64,000 nt of DNA from Ornithodoros turicata. Its lineage: Eukaryota; Arthropoda; Arachnida; Ixodida; Argasidae. The stretch spans positions 2,576,447-2,640,446 of the forward strand of contig NW_026999318.1 in assembly GCF_037126465.1 (NCBI RefSeq). The letters run 5' to 3'. A program made the translations under genes and the position numbers. Under the pieces are notes generated by a model. It did not search any database. It was not told the origin of the DNA and worked only from the letters and a program-made list of their open reading frames with translations. Shown piece by piece: positions 1-11,968 of this stretch (within the stretch, counting starts at the first letter, position 1; every line of letters starts with the position of its first letter).

Positions 1-356
1 GAGACATTCACGTCTTTTTGCTTGTCTCCTATTGCTACATGAGTACTTTATTTTTATTTTTTTGTTCTTATATATTCATGCTACAATTATTGTTTTCACA
101 AGTCACTACCGCCTGTACTGACTGATTAAGGAATTTTTAGTTGCTCTTCGTATTGTTTTACTAGTGCATACTTACTGTATGCCGACGTACAAGTGTGATC
201 GGATAGTACGGATGCCGGTATCTCGGAGGCTCTCAATTGGATCTACCAGCGGCTGTAAATTAGCCTATAAACATTGCCTACACACAGCGCTTACAATGCT
301 AGTCTGGAAAATCCGCTCGAAACGGTATTCCTTTTTTTTTTTTGTGCACTCGCTTA

Positions 357-357
357 C

Positions 358-389
<32 letters not shown>

Positions 390-391
390 TT
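357..391. repeat. (ATA)n microsatellite
   Basis: An uninterrupted run of about eleven ATA/AAT triplets. Confidence 0.95.
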
Positions 392-1159
392 TAGTCAAGA
401 AAGCAAACTACAAATATAATAAAACAGGTCCGTCTAAGCGGAAAAGCTTGTGGCACTGGGCCTGAAACAGTCAGCGGCATACAGTTTGACAGTACATGAA
501 CATATAAAGGTACTACATCCTATGATAAAGTTGCCGTAGTGCTTTTTTTAGTTTGTACTTCGATTCCAAAGAAAAAAATGTCAAAGGGGAGCTCATTAAA
601 GATACGAGGTACATAGCATTGCCTGCGACAAAGTCCATATTTTGTGTGTGAGAAATGCACAATAGGGCAGCATTCGCTAACCGGGGTCCTATAGGGCTGT
701 TGCGCTAAAGTTTGGGGAGGGCGACTGGAGCGCCACTCTGACCCCTACCGTCGGAATGCTACCGCACGCGGCCGCTCTCGCCCCGTATGCATAACAGATA
801 GCAACGGGTAGAACGCGTCAAAGAGTGCGCCGTTTTTTTTCTTTTTTTTTCCCCGAAATCGAACTCTACTCGAATGGAATCGAACTCTACTAAAAATCGC
901 AGACTGCTGTTGTGTCGTACGCATAGCAGCAAGAAGATGGCTACGCAAAAACTTGCCCGCTGAAAAGTCCCGGACGGAAATGTCCCCGACTGGCAGCGCT
1001 ATTCGGGCTGCCGGCGATATGCAGGCGGCTGTATTATCTTTTGTACTCCAGAACTAGCTAATTCTTAAAATATGAAGCCCTGAAATAATTATTCCTGACT
1101 TCTGCCGCCGTTTACCGTGTTCAGTCATAGACTTTCATTGCGGCTATGTAATATCCAGG

Positions 1160-1240
1160 TATAATTAGACAAATATAGTGTATATGTAGACAATATGTAT
1201 GTATATGTATATGTAGACAAATATATGTAGACAAATATCG
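1160..1240. repeat. AT-rich degenerate tandem repeat
   Basis: The unit 'tatatgtagacaa' with variants recurs about four times in about 80 bp. It is a simple repeat with no other signal. Confidence 0.7.
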
Positions 1241-1498
1241 GCATCCGTTCTAATGAAATAGAACACAAAAACTTTGACAATTAAAAAATGACTAGGAAGC
1301 AAGCGAGCTGGTGAAGATGATGCATAATGTAAAAACCCCGAGACTAGGGAACACGAAGGGACAGACACAAACACGAAGTCTCAAGAAAAACTTTGACCAG
1401 ATATACTTTTCGTTTTCCTGTATTTGCTTTGCAGTTTTCTGCTTTTTATATTAAAAGTTGACTGTGCAGCCGATGCTTCGGATAATTGTCGCTGTGTG

Positions 1499-1607
1499 AC
1501 AGTAAGATCTCGAGTCTAGGGACGACGAAAACACACACACAGACAGAGTTTGGAGACATCTGTATGTGTCTGTTTTCGTCGTCCCTATAGTCTCCGGGTC
1601 TTACTGT
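1499..1607. mobile_element. Small foldback (MITE-like), about 109 bp
   Basis: The left arm begins acagtaagatctcgagtc and the right arm, read in reverse complement, begins acagtaagacccggagac. Both continue into a shared 'agggacgacgaaaac' block, so almost the whole element is two arms of about 48 nt. There is no coding capacity. The 'gagactagggaacacgaa' relatives at 1341 and 15587 suggest a dispersed family. The superfamily is not assignable because no clear TSD is seen. Confidence 0.65.
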
Positions 1608-2203
1608 GATGAATTACACTCACCAGCTCACTTGTTTTTATCAATTCTTTCACTGGGTCGTCGTCACCAGAAACTCCATATATAAAAGGAAAAAATATAG
1701 CCGGATCTCTTTGGAGCTCTTCCAAACATATACATATACAATATATAGCCTCGTGTATATGTGCACAACCTTTGTTTCCGTACTCATATTTAAGAAAAAG
1801 TTAGACGTCTGTTTGAACGAGGCGGACATATGATAGCTGATTACAAATCGAAATAGTCGAGAAGTTTGCTGACGCTGTATGGCTGTGCCCGAAAACTCTT
1901 CGAAATCATCGGTACTGCGTTGCCCAATGGCTGTTTATTCTGTGTTCATGGTAGCGTCGTGAACATTCCGCACGCGGAGAACATAACCAGAGGTCCCAGG
2001 AAACAGCAACTATTTGGGTGTTGAACCACAAAACAGTTTCTGTTTGTTTTAAATGTCCCGTTAATATTGCTAAACTATCTTCAATTATAACGGCGAGCGT
2101 TTTGTTAACTGTCCATTGAATTCAATGAGCACCCTTCGAATGAATCTTTGCCACGTTCTTGTTAAGCCTGATTTTTCTCAGAATGAAATTTATACTTTGG
2201 CAC
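1608..2203. other. Gene-free spacer before LINE copy 1
   Basis: AT-rich DNA; I see no exon, RNA gene or repeat with defined ends here. Confidence 0.5.
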
Positions 2204-2437
2204 CCCTAGTGCACCCCCCGCAGGGGGCACCGGCTTCGGCTGGTGTTTGGTGAGTGGCGCCACCACGGACCCTAGCCCCCAGTCCCAAGGTGTTATCCGT
2301 ACCGTGCCGAGGGGATGAAAGGCGAAGGGTAGAAGCCTTGAACGGTGGCGGTCGGGGTCTTGGTCAAGCTCCGGCCGATGGGTTGTCGAAACTCCGGGAC
2401 CTTCCCGTATGTATGAGTATGAAGTACGGGCGACTCT

Positions 2438-3670
2438 TTGGAATACTCGTTTGAACAAACCTGTATGGGTAAATTTTCTTCTCCTCTTGAGATCGTGGCC
2501 GCAAAGCGACCACGGACCGAAGTTTCACAAAGTTCATATAAACAGTTCATTGCCAAGTATATAGTACTGTCTAGTGAAGACCCTGAAAAAGAGAAAAACG
2601 TACCACTAGGAAAGATGTCACCATTTTTTATTGAAAAAGCGGTGGCGTCCCTGTCTAAAAATATCACTGAAATAAAACGTATCAGATCTGGTGACTTGCT
2701 CATAAAATGCACGAATGAGAAAGACTGCAACCGCATATTAAATGCTCATGAAATGATGGGAGTAAAGATTGCAGCTTCGATGCATAAAACACTAAACACT
2801 TGCAGGGGTGTCATCTCAGTCTTCGAGCTGGTTGACGTGCCACCTGAAGAAATCTTGATGGAGCTCAGGGACCAGGATGTCGTTGATGTACGCAAAATCA
2901 AAATCCGTAAGAATGGGGAGTACATCACCACACGAAACATAGTACTGACCTTTGACAGGCCCACACTTCCAACAAAACTAAAAGTAGGCTACCTGTCAGT
3001 AGATGTCCGACCTTACATTCCGAACCCGTTGCGCTGTTTTCGGTGCAACAGGTTTGGACATGCTGCAGACGGGTGCCGCGGCTCTGCTTGTTGTGCACGG
3101 TGTGGAAAGAGTGACCATGAGACCAAAGAATGCAAAGGGCCAGACTGCTGTGTCAATTGTTCTTCCAACCACCCATCCTACTCGAGGTCATGCACAAAGT
3201 GGAAATATGAAAAAGAAGTCCTGCACGTTAAGGTTACACAGAACATCAGTTACCCAGAAGCCAGGAAAAAAGTAGCTCCCATCTTTTTCGAAAAATCCTT
3301 TGCCACAGCCGTAAAACAGAAAGTAAAACTAGTAACACAGTTCACACAGACCGAGCAATCACTGCTGATAGAGACAACCACAAAAGAAGTCCAGGGAGGT
3401 GCACGTCCACCTCCAGTCCCCGAAACTCCAGTGGCGTCCCTAACACCGACGCCACTTCTGTCCTCCCAGTCCACGGAGACCACATCCATGGATTGCGAGG
3501 ACGAGACGAGCTCTGAGCGCTCCTTCGGGAGCACGAGCTCCCAAATCCTCCAAAAGAATAGAGCTAGTCTGTCGGGGAGTGGGTCACTCCCTGACATATC
3601 TGACAAGGAGCTTGCGGCTGCGCGGAAGAAACCCACAAGGCCGCGGGTCACACCTCCAACAAAAAAATAG
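2438..3670 (+). CDS. LINE copy 1 ORF1, gag-like zinc-knuckle protein
   Basis: The 410-residue intact frame encodes a nucleic-acid-binding protein expected to coat LINE RNA in the retrotransposition particle. Three cysteine-histidine knuckles lie at about residues 200-245: CFRCNRFGHAADGC, CARCGKSDHETKEC, and a third, atypically spaced CVNCSSNHPSYSRSC. Before them is a fold of about 190 residues shared with the other copies, including the motifs RPYIPNP and (L/V)SFxLxxLP. The tail is rich in Ser, Pro and Thr, contains an acidic patch (MDCEDE), and ends PRVTPPTKK. The first ATG is at 2438; an in-frame ATG at 2465 is an equally plausible start because homology only begins after it. ORF2 follows three bases after the stop, which suggests reinitiation or coupled translation. 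Confidence 0.9.
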   Translation: MEYSFEQTCMGKFSSPLEIVAAKRPRTEVSQSSYKQFIAKYIVLSSEDPEKEKNVPLGKMSPFFIEKAVASLSKNITEIKRIRSGDLLIKCTNEKDCNRILNAHEMMGVKIAASMHKTLNTCRGVISVFELVDVPPEEILMELRDQDVVDVRKIKIRKNGEYITTRNIVLTFDRPTLPTKLKVGYLSVDVRPYIPNPLRCFRCNRFGHAADGCRGSACCARCGKSDHETKECKGPDCCVNCSSNHPSYSRSCTKWKYEKEVLHVKVTQNISYPEARKKVAPIFFEKSFATAVKQKVKLVTQFTQTEQSLLIETTTKEVQGGARPPPVPETPVASLTPTPLLSSQSTETTSMDCEDETSSERSFGSTSSQILQKNRASLSGSGSLPDISDKELAAARKKPTRPRVTPPTKK

Positions 3671-3673
3671 GTA

Positions 3674-6600
3674 ATGAAAGCTTTTCAAAGTCGGCAAAAG
3701 TTTCTGACACACTTACTACTACTTCTTAGTACTGCAACTATTATGCAGCACACGATCCTCCAATGGAATTGTCGTGGGTTCCTTTCAAACTTAGATGATG
3801 TGAACGATCTCTTCGAGACGTATAATGCTACATGTTTTTGTCTTCAGGAAACATATTTGAACAACCAAACACAAAATCCACTGCGTAGACACGACATATT
3901 TCGAAGAGATCGAAGTGACGCCACCCGAGCATCTGGTGGTGTAGCAATCATCACACGACGATCTCTCCCAACAAAAGCAATTCACCTAGTTACAAACTTG
4001 GAAGCTGTAGCTGTGCAGGTGTGTTTAGACAGGATCGTCACCATCTGCTCGGTATACTTGCCGCCATCAGACACTATTACACAAAAAGAATTAGAAGATT
4101 TATGCAGCCAACTTCCAAGTCCTTTTATAGTTCTAGGTGACTTTAATGCTCATAATCCACTTTGGGGCAGTACAAGAACTGACACTCGAGGGAAAATGTT
4201 AGAGAAATTTTTATTATCAACATCCATCTGTCTTTTAAACACAGGGGCACCTACATACATACATTCTTCAAGTCAGACTCTCTCAGCCTTAGACCTGTCT
4301 TTTTGCAGTCCATCCTTGTTTCAGGAGATAGAATGGACTGTAAAACAAAACCCACTTGGAAGTGACCACTTCCCAGTGGTGTTAAAATACCTTACTCTAG
4401 TCGACACTCTGACGACACGCCCTCCCAGGTGGAAATTTGAAATAGCCGACTGGAATCAGTTTTCTGAAAAATGTGACCTCTCTCTGATTCCTATTGATAC
4501 GGTGACGATCGAGGAAGCTAGCAATCTTATTAGTAACATCATCCTCGATGCAGCAACACAATTCATTCCCCAGGCTTCTGGTCGTCTCCCAAAGCGACCT
4601 AAACCCTGGTGGAACAGTGAATGCGAGGAAACTCGCAAACTTCAAAATCGGGCATGGGGCACATTTCGGAGGTACCCCACATCACAAAATCTCCTACTTT
4701 TTAAAAAGGCAAGAGCAAAGGCCAGGTGGACACGCAAACAAGCTAAGCGGTCCTCTTGGCACGCCTTTGTATCGTCTCTGTCTTGTAACACCCCATCCAA
4801 AGTGGTATGGGACAGACTTCGCAAAATCAGAGGAGAACACATCAGTCATTCCGTCCCTCTTTTAGAAGTTAACGGTCAGGTATGTGAAAGCCTAGAAGAG
4901 CAGGCGAATGCGCTTGGGGAGCATTTCCAAAGAATTTCTGACTCATCTCATTATAGTAAAAACTTTCTTAAGATCAAAGACACTGCAGAAAAGAAGACAA
5001 TTCGAATGAGTGGCGGGGACGACCATGGATATAATCAGCCGTTTACTATGATAGAGCTGCAGAGGTCATTATCTTCAGCAAAGGCTACCTCACCTGGTCC
5101 AGACCGAGTGACATATTCCATGCTTCAGCACTTGTCCGAAACATCGAAAGAATGCTTGCTTCGTTTCTTCAACCGAATCTGGGCAGACAGCACATTACCA
5201 TCCGCATGGAAAACTGCCACCGTTGTTCCACTGTTAAAACCCGGAAAAGACCCTTCAAATCCAACTAGCTATCGACCTATCGCTCTCACAAGCTGCATCG
5301 GCAAAACATTTGAGCGTATGGTCAATGGTCGGCTCGTCCATTTTCTAGAGGAAAACAAATGTCTCTCTGAACTTCAGTGTGGTTTTCGTGCCGGGCGGTC
5401 CACAACGGACCACCTGGTTCGAGTAGAAACAATGATACGTGAAGCTTTCGTCCGAAGACAACACTGCCTCTCTGTTTTCTTTGATCTTGAGAAGGCATAC
5501 GATACCGCTTGGCGGTATGGTATCCTACAAGATCTGTACTCTTTTGGGATCAGGGGGCGCATACTTAGGTGCGTCATGAACTTCCTACAAAACAGGACAT
5601 TCCAAGTACGACTTGGAACGACGCTATCTCGTGTTCTGGTTCAAGAGAATGGAGTGCCACAGGGATCTGTCCTGAGTGTTACTCTCTTCCTTGTGAAAAT
5701 CAATTCAGTAGCCAATGTAATTCCTCGTTCCATGTCATGCTCCTTATACGTAGATGACATTCAAATATCATATTCTTCTACAAATCTAGCAATATGCGAG
5801 CGTCAGATGCAGCTAGCTCTAAACAAGCTTACCACATGGTCCCTCGAAAATGGGTTTAAGTTCTCGCACGAGAAAACTGTCTGTGTTCACTTCTCTAGGG
5901 TCAGAGGAATGCTTCCTTCACCTACTCTTAAGCTGAATGGGCAGGACCTCACTGTTAAGAGTGAGCACAAATTTCTTGGGGTCACGTTTGATAGCAAACT
6001 TACTTTCCTACCGCACATTAAGAGCCTTAAAACTAAATGCATCAAGTCCCTAAGCCTCTTAAAGGTGCTGTCACACAGATCCTGGGGCGCAGATCGTGAC
6101 ACGTTGCATAGAATTTACATTTCGACGGTGAGGTCAAGATTGGACTATGGGTGCATTGTCTATGGATCTGCCCGCGAATCTGCTCTCAAGATTTTGAACC
6201 CAGTTCACCACCAGGGGTTGCGTTTAATAACTGGTGCCTTTCATACATCACCAGTTGAGAGTCTATATGTCGAATCCAAGGAGTGGTCATTGGAGAGACG
6301 TAGGTTCTACCTCTCAGCATCATATGCGCTTAGAGTGAAAGGCTATCCAGAACATCCTGCACTCCAGTCTGTGAGGGAGACACGGTTTAAGCAGTTCTTT
6401 CTCAGCAAACCCACAGTTATACCTCCTTTTAGTATGCGTGTGCTACAGGGAATCGAAACGTATGAGTTCATTGAGTATCACACCAATTTTGCAAGCGTGT
6501 GTGGGAGCTCCGCCGTGGGATGTACTTCCAGAATGCAATTACTCTTTAGCTAAATATAACAAACATGGCACTCCACCATGTGTGCTCCAACAAGAATTCA

Positions 6601-7460
6601 GTTATGTAGCCGAAAGCTTTGGAGATCACACTGCTTTTTATACCGATGGGTCAAAGACACACACATCCGTTTCTTGTGCAATGGTTACTGAATCTTGCAC
6701 GAAGTCTCAGCGGCTTCCAAACTCTGCATCAGTTTTTACTGCAGAGCTATATGCAATAATCATGGCACTTAGCTTCATCCTAGACCGTCAGATCAAGTCT
6801 TCGATCATCTACAGCGATTCACTCAGTTCTCTTAAAGCCACCTGTACAATACAGAAACAGAAAAATCACCTTGTATTAAGGGCCCGATATCTTGCAACCA
6901 AGGTAATCAAAAAAGGTCTCTGTTTAGGTTTTTGCTGGGTTCCCAGCCACGTTGGGATACCCGGCAATGAACTCGCAGATGCAGCAGCTGCAGCTGCGCT
7001 CTCTTCTGAAGTGAGCCTATTGGAGAGTCCCTCTCAAGACCTTAGGTCAGTCCTGAGGAGGAAAATTAATGTGAAATGGCAACGAGAGTGGGCTACACGA
7101 GAAAACAACAAGCTTTGGATGTCAAAAAACACAATTTTAGGAAGCATACCGAGTTTTAAAAATCGTCTCCATTCAGTAGTTTTTAGTCGCTTACGCATTG
7201 GTCACACACACCTCACACATGGTTTTTTACTGCGCCGGGAGGAACCACCGGAATGTACGCAGTGTGGGGAGCAGCTTTCTGTGCTGCACATCCTAATCAC
7301 GTGTCCTGCACATGAACCTCATCGTCAGTATCACTTTAAAGAGCTTTACAAATATCAGTTGCCACTTCATCCAGCCTTGTTGTTAGGTGATGAGCCTCTT
7401 TTACCCTTCATGAGAGTTTTTAACTATTTTAAAGATATTGGCTATTTAAATACAATATAG
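3674..7460 (+). pseudogene. LINE copy 1 ORF2 (EN-RT-RNase H), one frameshift
   Basis: The polyprotein starts at the ATG at 3674, with another candidate at 3743 immediately before the endonuclease. The endonuclease has ILQWNCRG, LQETYL, LGDFNAHNPLWGS and GSDHFP. The reverse transcriptase has SYRPIALTSC, QCGFRAGRSTTDHL, FFDLEKAYDTAWR, GVPQGSVLSVTLF and the catalytic YVDD. RNase H has YTDGSKT, TAELYAI, YSDSLSSL and GNELADAAA, so all acidic residues are present. A C-terminal CTQC...H...C zinc motif follows. Reading frame 2 ends at 6553, while the homologous protein continues in frame 3 from about 6500 to 7460. A one-base indel near 6495-6505 therefore separates RT from RNase H. Everything else is open, so this copy died recently. 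Confidence 0.92.
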
Positions 7461-7584
7461 TTTTACCCAGCTGCTCATGTATCTTGTTTTACTATCTAAA
7501 CTTTTCTAAAACTATGGTTTTAGTTTAATCTTGCTGCTTTTACATTGTCACCAACCATCCCCCTTGTCTTTTCACCATAGCTTT

Positions 7585-7640
7585 GGCGCACTATGACCCT
7601 AGTTGTCCGTGCGCCATAAAAACCTGAATAATCATCATCA
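7585..7640 (+). promoter_or_regulatory. LINE 3'-end hairpin and ATC tail (copy 1)
   Basis: GGCGCA (7585-7590) pairs with TGCGCC (7610-7615) around a 19-nt loop, followed by ataaaaacctgaat and ATC repeats. The same stem occurs at the 3' end of copies 2, 3 and 4 and in isolated stubs with different loops. By analogy with stringent LINEs this is probably the structure ORF2 recognises to start target-primed reverse transcription. Confidence 0.75.
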
Positions 7641-7652
7641 CCCTAGTGCACC

Positions 7653-9725
7653 AGAGAAGCACACTAAACACCCTAACAAACAGCGTCATTCGCGACGTAC
7701 ACGCGTTCTGCATATGTACATCGTACCGCGCATTGTACACATGTTTCAGCGACTTTAGAAAGAATTTGTCGATCCTTTTCAATTTTTTCTATCCGGAAAA
7801 CAGATGATAAGCGATAACGCCACACCAAGTTAGCCAGCGTAGGCTGAGTGTCGTCTGCTAGGGAGCGGCCGTGTGTTGAAAAGGTCGCCACTAGCGGCGC
7901 TGACACACAAGGTTTGCTGCGCCACCTGGCCCAGCGCAACAGGTCTATATGAGGGGTCCCAAAAATGTTTTTACAACATACAATTTACTTTGATAATAAC
8001 TCTATTATTCATGCAAAAATTACATTTTGATATGTATATTTCTGGTAAGCAAGCATTATCAAATATCTGAATTCATTTACAAGGCGTTTGTGCAAAAGAC
8101 TTTTCAAAATTTCCGTCGTAGAACAGACTTCTTATTATTACCCGAAAACTTCAGTAACATATTTGGAAAGCTCCTTCCCTCCATGTTCTCCCTTCTTTTT
8201 CTTTCACCTTATACCCGCTGAGAAAAATGATGTCAGTCGACAACCCCTGTGACAGGGGACTCCCTTTCTTCTGGTGTACGAGTTTGCAAAACCGTACAAA
8301 GGAGGTGAAGGGCGATAAAGGCACACGGAAACCAACCAAAAAAGATATGGGAAGGTCGAGCGGCAAGGCCTTGCAGCGGGAGTCGCGATATTCCCAACAC
8401 AGTCTTTTTTTTTTTTTTTTTCCTGAACGCCAAGAGGAACGATTCGACAAAAAATAAAAGGACACATTGTAGAAAAATAATAACTATGGTCACCTGACAA
8501 CATAACAGGTTCTTGTTTGAGTGTGGCAAAAAAGTACAGTTCGGCCTCCTTATTATGTGGGACAGGATAATATATGCCTTCTTTTCTTTTTTTAGAATAA
8601 TTTTTGAAGCGTAAGTTTTTACTCCAGATTTCGTTGTGTTGGATGCTGAGGTCTCAGTTAATTCAATCTAAACTTGAAAACGTGAAATTCGGTCGTGGAA
8701 AAGCTGAAGAACTGGACACCATGTGAGCCAAATTTATGCGTATTTTAGGAAAATCACTATTCTTGAAGGGCAACACAGATGCAATTACAAAATTGGGGTT
8801 TCCAGAGATGAATATGAGCTCTAGTTGCCAAATGAAGGAATGATCACGGAGAAGTCGTTTCATATAATCAAAGCTCGCCCGAGATGCCAGATTTTCATCC
8901 CCGGAAAAAATGTCCCCAGGAAGAACCGTCCCCAGAGAAAAATGCCCCCGGAGAAATCGTCTACGCAAGAACGAAAGCCGTTTGATCGAACGCGGGACAT
9001 TTGGTCGAAAGTCATTTGATCGAACACCGTTTGATCGAAACGGCAGCGGTTGTTTGATTGAGTTTTTTATTGCTTCGTTTGGAGCAGATGCATACTATAA
9101 ACAAGATTGATCTAAAGTTTTATATGGCTGTTAATACAATATCTGTATTTTATACTATGGCGAAATTTCCTTCTTAGCATTTATACTTCGAGTGCCTTTC
9201 GTGCACATATCACTATCCCATTTCGGATCCCAGCAATGAAAAGGGTGCCCAGAAGAAGCACAGACTATTGGCTGCTCCCAACTTGAAGACATTTTCTTCG
9301 GTATGTGTCCTACAGCTACGCGGGATACTTCCGCATTGTTCTATTCAATTCAATTCAATTTTATTCAATTTTATTTCCTTTCGGGTGGGAGAGAGTAAAA
9401 AGCCAGAAGGCTATGCTGTTCGTGAATGACCAATAAAACCTTTCTGCAAATGACCAGTGGTCTCCCCTCTTTAGCTGCAAAAAAAAAAAAAGCAAGAAAC
9501 AAACAAAAAAGGGGAATACACTGATTGCCTCATGCTCCGTATGTTCGAATCAAAAGTTACAGAAAAAGAGGTGCTAAGGACACGCTGCGAGCTTCGAACT
9601 CCCTTCGAAAAAACGTCTTTCGAACAGACGGCGTCGATCAACCGGCTTTCGACCGAACGGCTTGCGACCAAGCGGTCTTCGATCAAACGCCTTCTCCAAA
9701 CAGCTTAGGATTTCGGAATAACTCA
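7653..9725. other. Gene-free repeats and low-complexity DNA
   Basis: No coding region is supported. At 8890-9045 there is a degenerate tandem array of 'ccccggagaaa' and 'tttgatcgaacg' units, echoed at 9560-9700 by 'cgaccgaacggctt'-type units; such 'gatcgaac' arrays are decayed satellite-like DNA. Homopolymers sit at 8405-8422 and 9479-9491, and a short CAATT tandem at 9344-9375. Confidence 0.5.
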
Positions 9726-10172
9726 TTGAACTCCACCTTTATGTATAAATGTACAAGATAAAATGAAAGGAACTTGACGCGCGACGAGGTCTCGGAGCAC
9801 GATTTCCGTCTCATAACGCTCTGATTATTACCCGGAAACTTCAGTACTATATTTTTAGACACTCCTTGGTTTTCACAGGGTACTTCACATTACACCAGAC
9901 CTTTCGTTCAGCGTAGACACTAGTTCAGCGGAGAATCCCCAGTGACCCGGAGCTTTTCCTTATCTTCCTCAGAAGGCCTCCCTTTGTGCGCCGTGCAAAG
10001 ACAGACGGGTACAGGTTTTGGGTCATCCAACGTGTAACTAGCAAGGATTGTCGAAAGATGGAAAATCCAGGGAACCGGTCTCGAAAAATTGGCCGTATCT
10101 CAAAATAACGTGATCGAAGTCCCCGTTGCAAAATAAACTACTGTAAATAAATGTTATCTGGCCATTTCTGCG

Positions 10173-11968
10173 TATGCATATATTATACACCGCCTTGGTT
10201 TATTCTGTATACTGGTGGCAGTACAGAAGCTTGTAGCAACATTGCGGCGCGCGTTATGCACCGGTATAAGGGTGAAACGCCTCGGCCAGGTGGCGTGCAA
10301 GTTCACTGCGTACAGCGCCACTCGCGGTGGCGGAGTAATTACCGTCTCGCGCCAGCCAGGCCATAGGCGCAGCTGTTTCCAGCGAAAGCAAGTGAAGGGC
10401 TACTTCTGCGTTGTGCCGCCGTGCTTTCCTAGCTATGGCAATGTTGCGTCTATTTTGTGGATTCGGCAAGGTGGAGAACGTGGAAGCATACTTCACAGGA
10501 GCGTTATTTTTGAAGATGGTGCACGATGTTTGGTAGAATATCTAGAGCTGTGTGATGGACAGGTATCACTAAGGAATCAACATTGCTACTACACTCAAAT
10601 CCAAGTCCAGTTATATGTTCTCAACCTGTCCAAGGGTGTTTTGTTTGTGTACAGTCCGAAGGAGACACAGACTGTGGTCGTCACTCGTGATGACTCATTT
10701 CTTTCAGAATTAATCCCAAAGCTAGAGTATTTTTACTTTACATATCTCCTCAATGAGCTCAGTGAGACCGAATAAACTTGTGGCTTATATTATCTGAATA
10801 TCAACATTTGCTTTATTCTGTAGCAATGTTCTAACAACTGAATAAATGATGCTCAAATGGAAGCCAAAGGTGTGTTACTGACGTCAGTGGTTAAAAGGAC
10901 AGTCTCGTGACAACACTGTTGTTTTAAAGCCCCACCGAAATTACGTTCCATAGGGTTTAGAGACATATTCACTGCACTGGGATACATTTATTGAACTGGA
11001 GTGCACGAGTTGATGATAGTTGATGTTTTCATTGTCAGAACGAAAGACAGGAAGTCGCCCGTGCGGATGATGTTTGGTGACAGCTTTTTTTGTTGGCCTT
11101 TTTCTTTTCTTTTTGTGGTCGTAATACCCTCTACTACAAAAAAATATTTTCTCCTGTATACGAAAAAACACCCTCGAGATTTTTTGATATGTTGTAGAGG
11201 AAGGCTCGTTCTATAAAACTGCGTTGGTTTCCGGCGTATCTTCCGACCTCTTCATTGCGTGTTTTACGCTCGATTGTAGCGAATTTTGGAAAAATCGCAT
11301 ACTTCCTCTTTTTTTCCTGCAATGACTATGAAAGTTACGTGTCTGGCGACTTTTCTTGTTGAAGTATTCCTTGCTCAGGCAATGCCTTGGCAGGAAAAAA
11401 ATGTTCATTAAAATTTAATGGTTTGATTGTCCACAAAAAAATCGCGAAGTAGGAGGAAAATTGCGAAACTTCCGGCCTTTGTATACCTGCACCGATTAGA
11501 GCACGACAACCGGGATTTGGATGCTGTGTAGAGCATAGTTTCCTCTATCCGAAAAAGAAAACGACACAGTTCTAGGTGCTTTCTATGAGCCGCACCTGCC
11601 GTTCACGCCAGGCACGATTTTCGCCAGCGCTGCGAAATTTGCTCGTGTCTAGCACCCGCCACATTGAGATTTGGGAAGAAATGTTTCGTGGTGTGTCGTT
11701 TTGCACTATTAGCGACTGCTAAAAAAATTTTCGTAAAAATTCGGGATCGTTTTGTGGGGGCCGAGCAGGTCAGCTGGATCATTTCGCGTGCAGTCGCCCA
11801 GCAGCACACTCCGGCATACACGGGACGGTAGTTTCGCCTTCCGTCGACAGGGGAGAAATTGGCGCTGGCGTCGTTCCGCTAAACTCCAGGCGCGCGCCCC
11901 TTTCAAATTCGGCTCATTTTTAGGGGTGCGCGTAATACACGAGTGCGCGTTATACACAGGAAAATATG
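10173..11968. mobile_element. 1.8-kb insertion in repeat A carrying a YqaJ-like gene tail
   Basis: The insertion is defined by comparison with the intact repeat A copy at 13379. It is flanked by a 35-bp direct duplication of repeat A sequence, far longer than a normal TSD. The left edge reads tatgcatatattatacacc and the right edge gcgcgttatacacagg, so a weak terminal similarity around 'tatacac' may exist, but I cannot define true terminal repeats. It contains the YqaJ-like tail at 10215-10775 and two AATAAA-like signals near 10771 and 10842. The second half, 10870-11968, has no recognisable coding sequence. Confidence 0.55.
10215..10775 (+). pseudogene. YqaJ-like (lambda-exonuclease family) C-terminal fragment
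   Basis: The last 85 or so residues of this 186-residue frame match, from memory of the family, the C-terminal part of YqaJ/lambda-exonuclease-type recombinase domains that are widespread in arthropod genomes. The sequence shows a YYTQIQVQLYV core, in which the Gln residues and alternating hydrophobics of the nuclease strand are visible, then LFVYS, VVVTRDDSF and LIPKLEYFYF. The first 100 residues do not look like that family and are probably not coding or belong to another exon. The N-terminal catalytic part is missing, so this is a fragment or a last exon. AATAAA-like signals follow just after the stop. It could be a captured host gene piece or part of a DNA transposon. Confidence 0.45.

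Larger units (their letters stand above)
1..1498. other. Gene-free flank with simple repeats
   Basis: No convincing coding region is seen on either strand; the open frames are short, compositionally simple and lack family motifs. The stretch holds an ATA microsatellite near 357-391, poly-T runs near 831-850, a doubled 'aatcgaactctact' motif near 860-895, and a degenerate tandem repeat of a 'tatatgtagacaa' unit near 1160-1240. Near 1341-1378 a short block (gagactagggaacacgaa followed by ...agtctc) resembles the arms of the small foldback just downstream and of another near 15587. Confidence 0.6.
2216..7640 (+). mobile_element. LINE copy 1, full-length I-group non-LTR retrotransposon
   Basis: The insertion is bounded by a perfect 12-bp target-site duplication, CCCTAGTGCACC, at 2204-2215 and 7641-7652. 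It contains a 5' UTR, ORF1 (zinc-knuckle protein), ORF2 (endonuclease, reverse transcriptase, RNase H) and a 3' UTR ending in a conserved hairpin and an ATC-rich tail, not poly(A). ORF2 has a single frameshift near 6500, so the copy is inactive in cis but recent. Its 5' UTR (from cccgcagggggcacc) is unrelated by eye to that of copies 2, 3 and 5, although the ORFs are clearly homologous, so it belongs to another subfamily. RNase H plus three CCHC knuckles points to the I-like group; the exact clade is inference. Confidence 0.93.
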
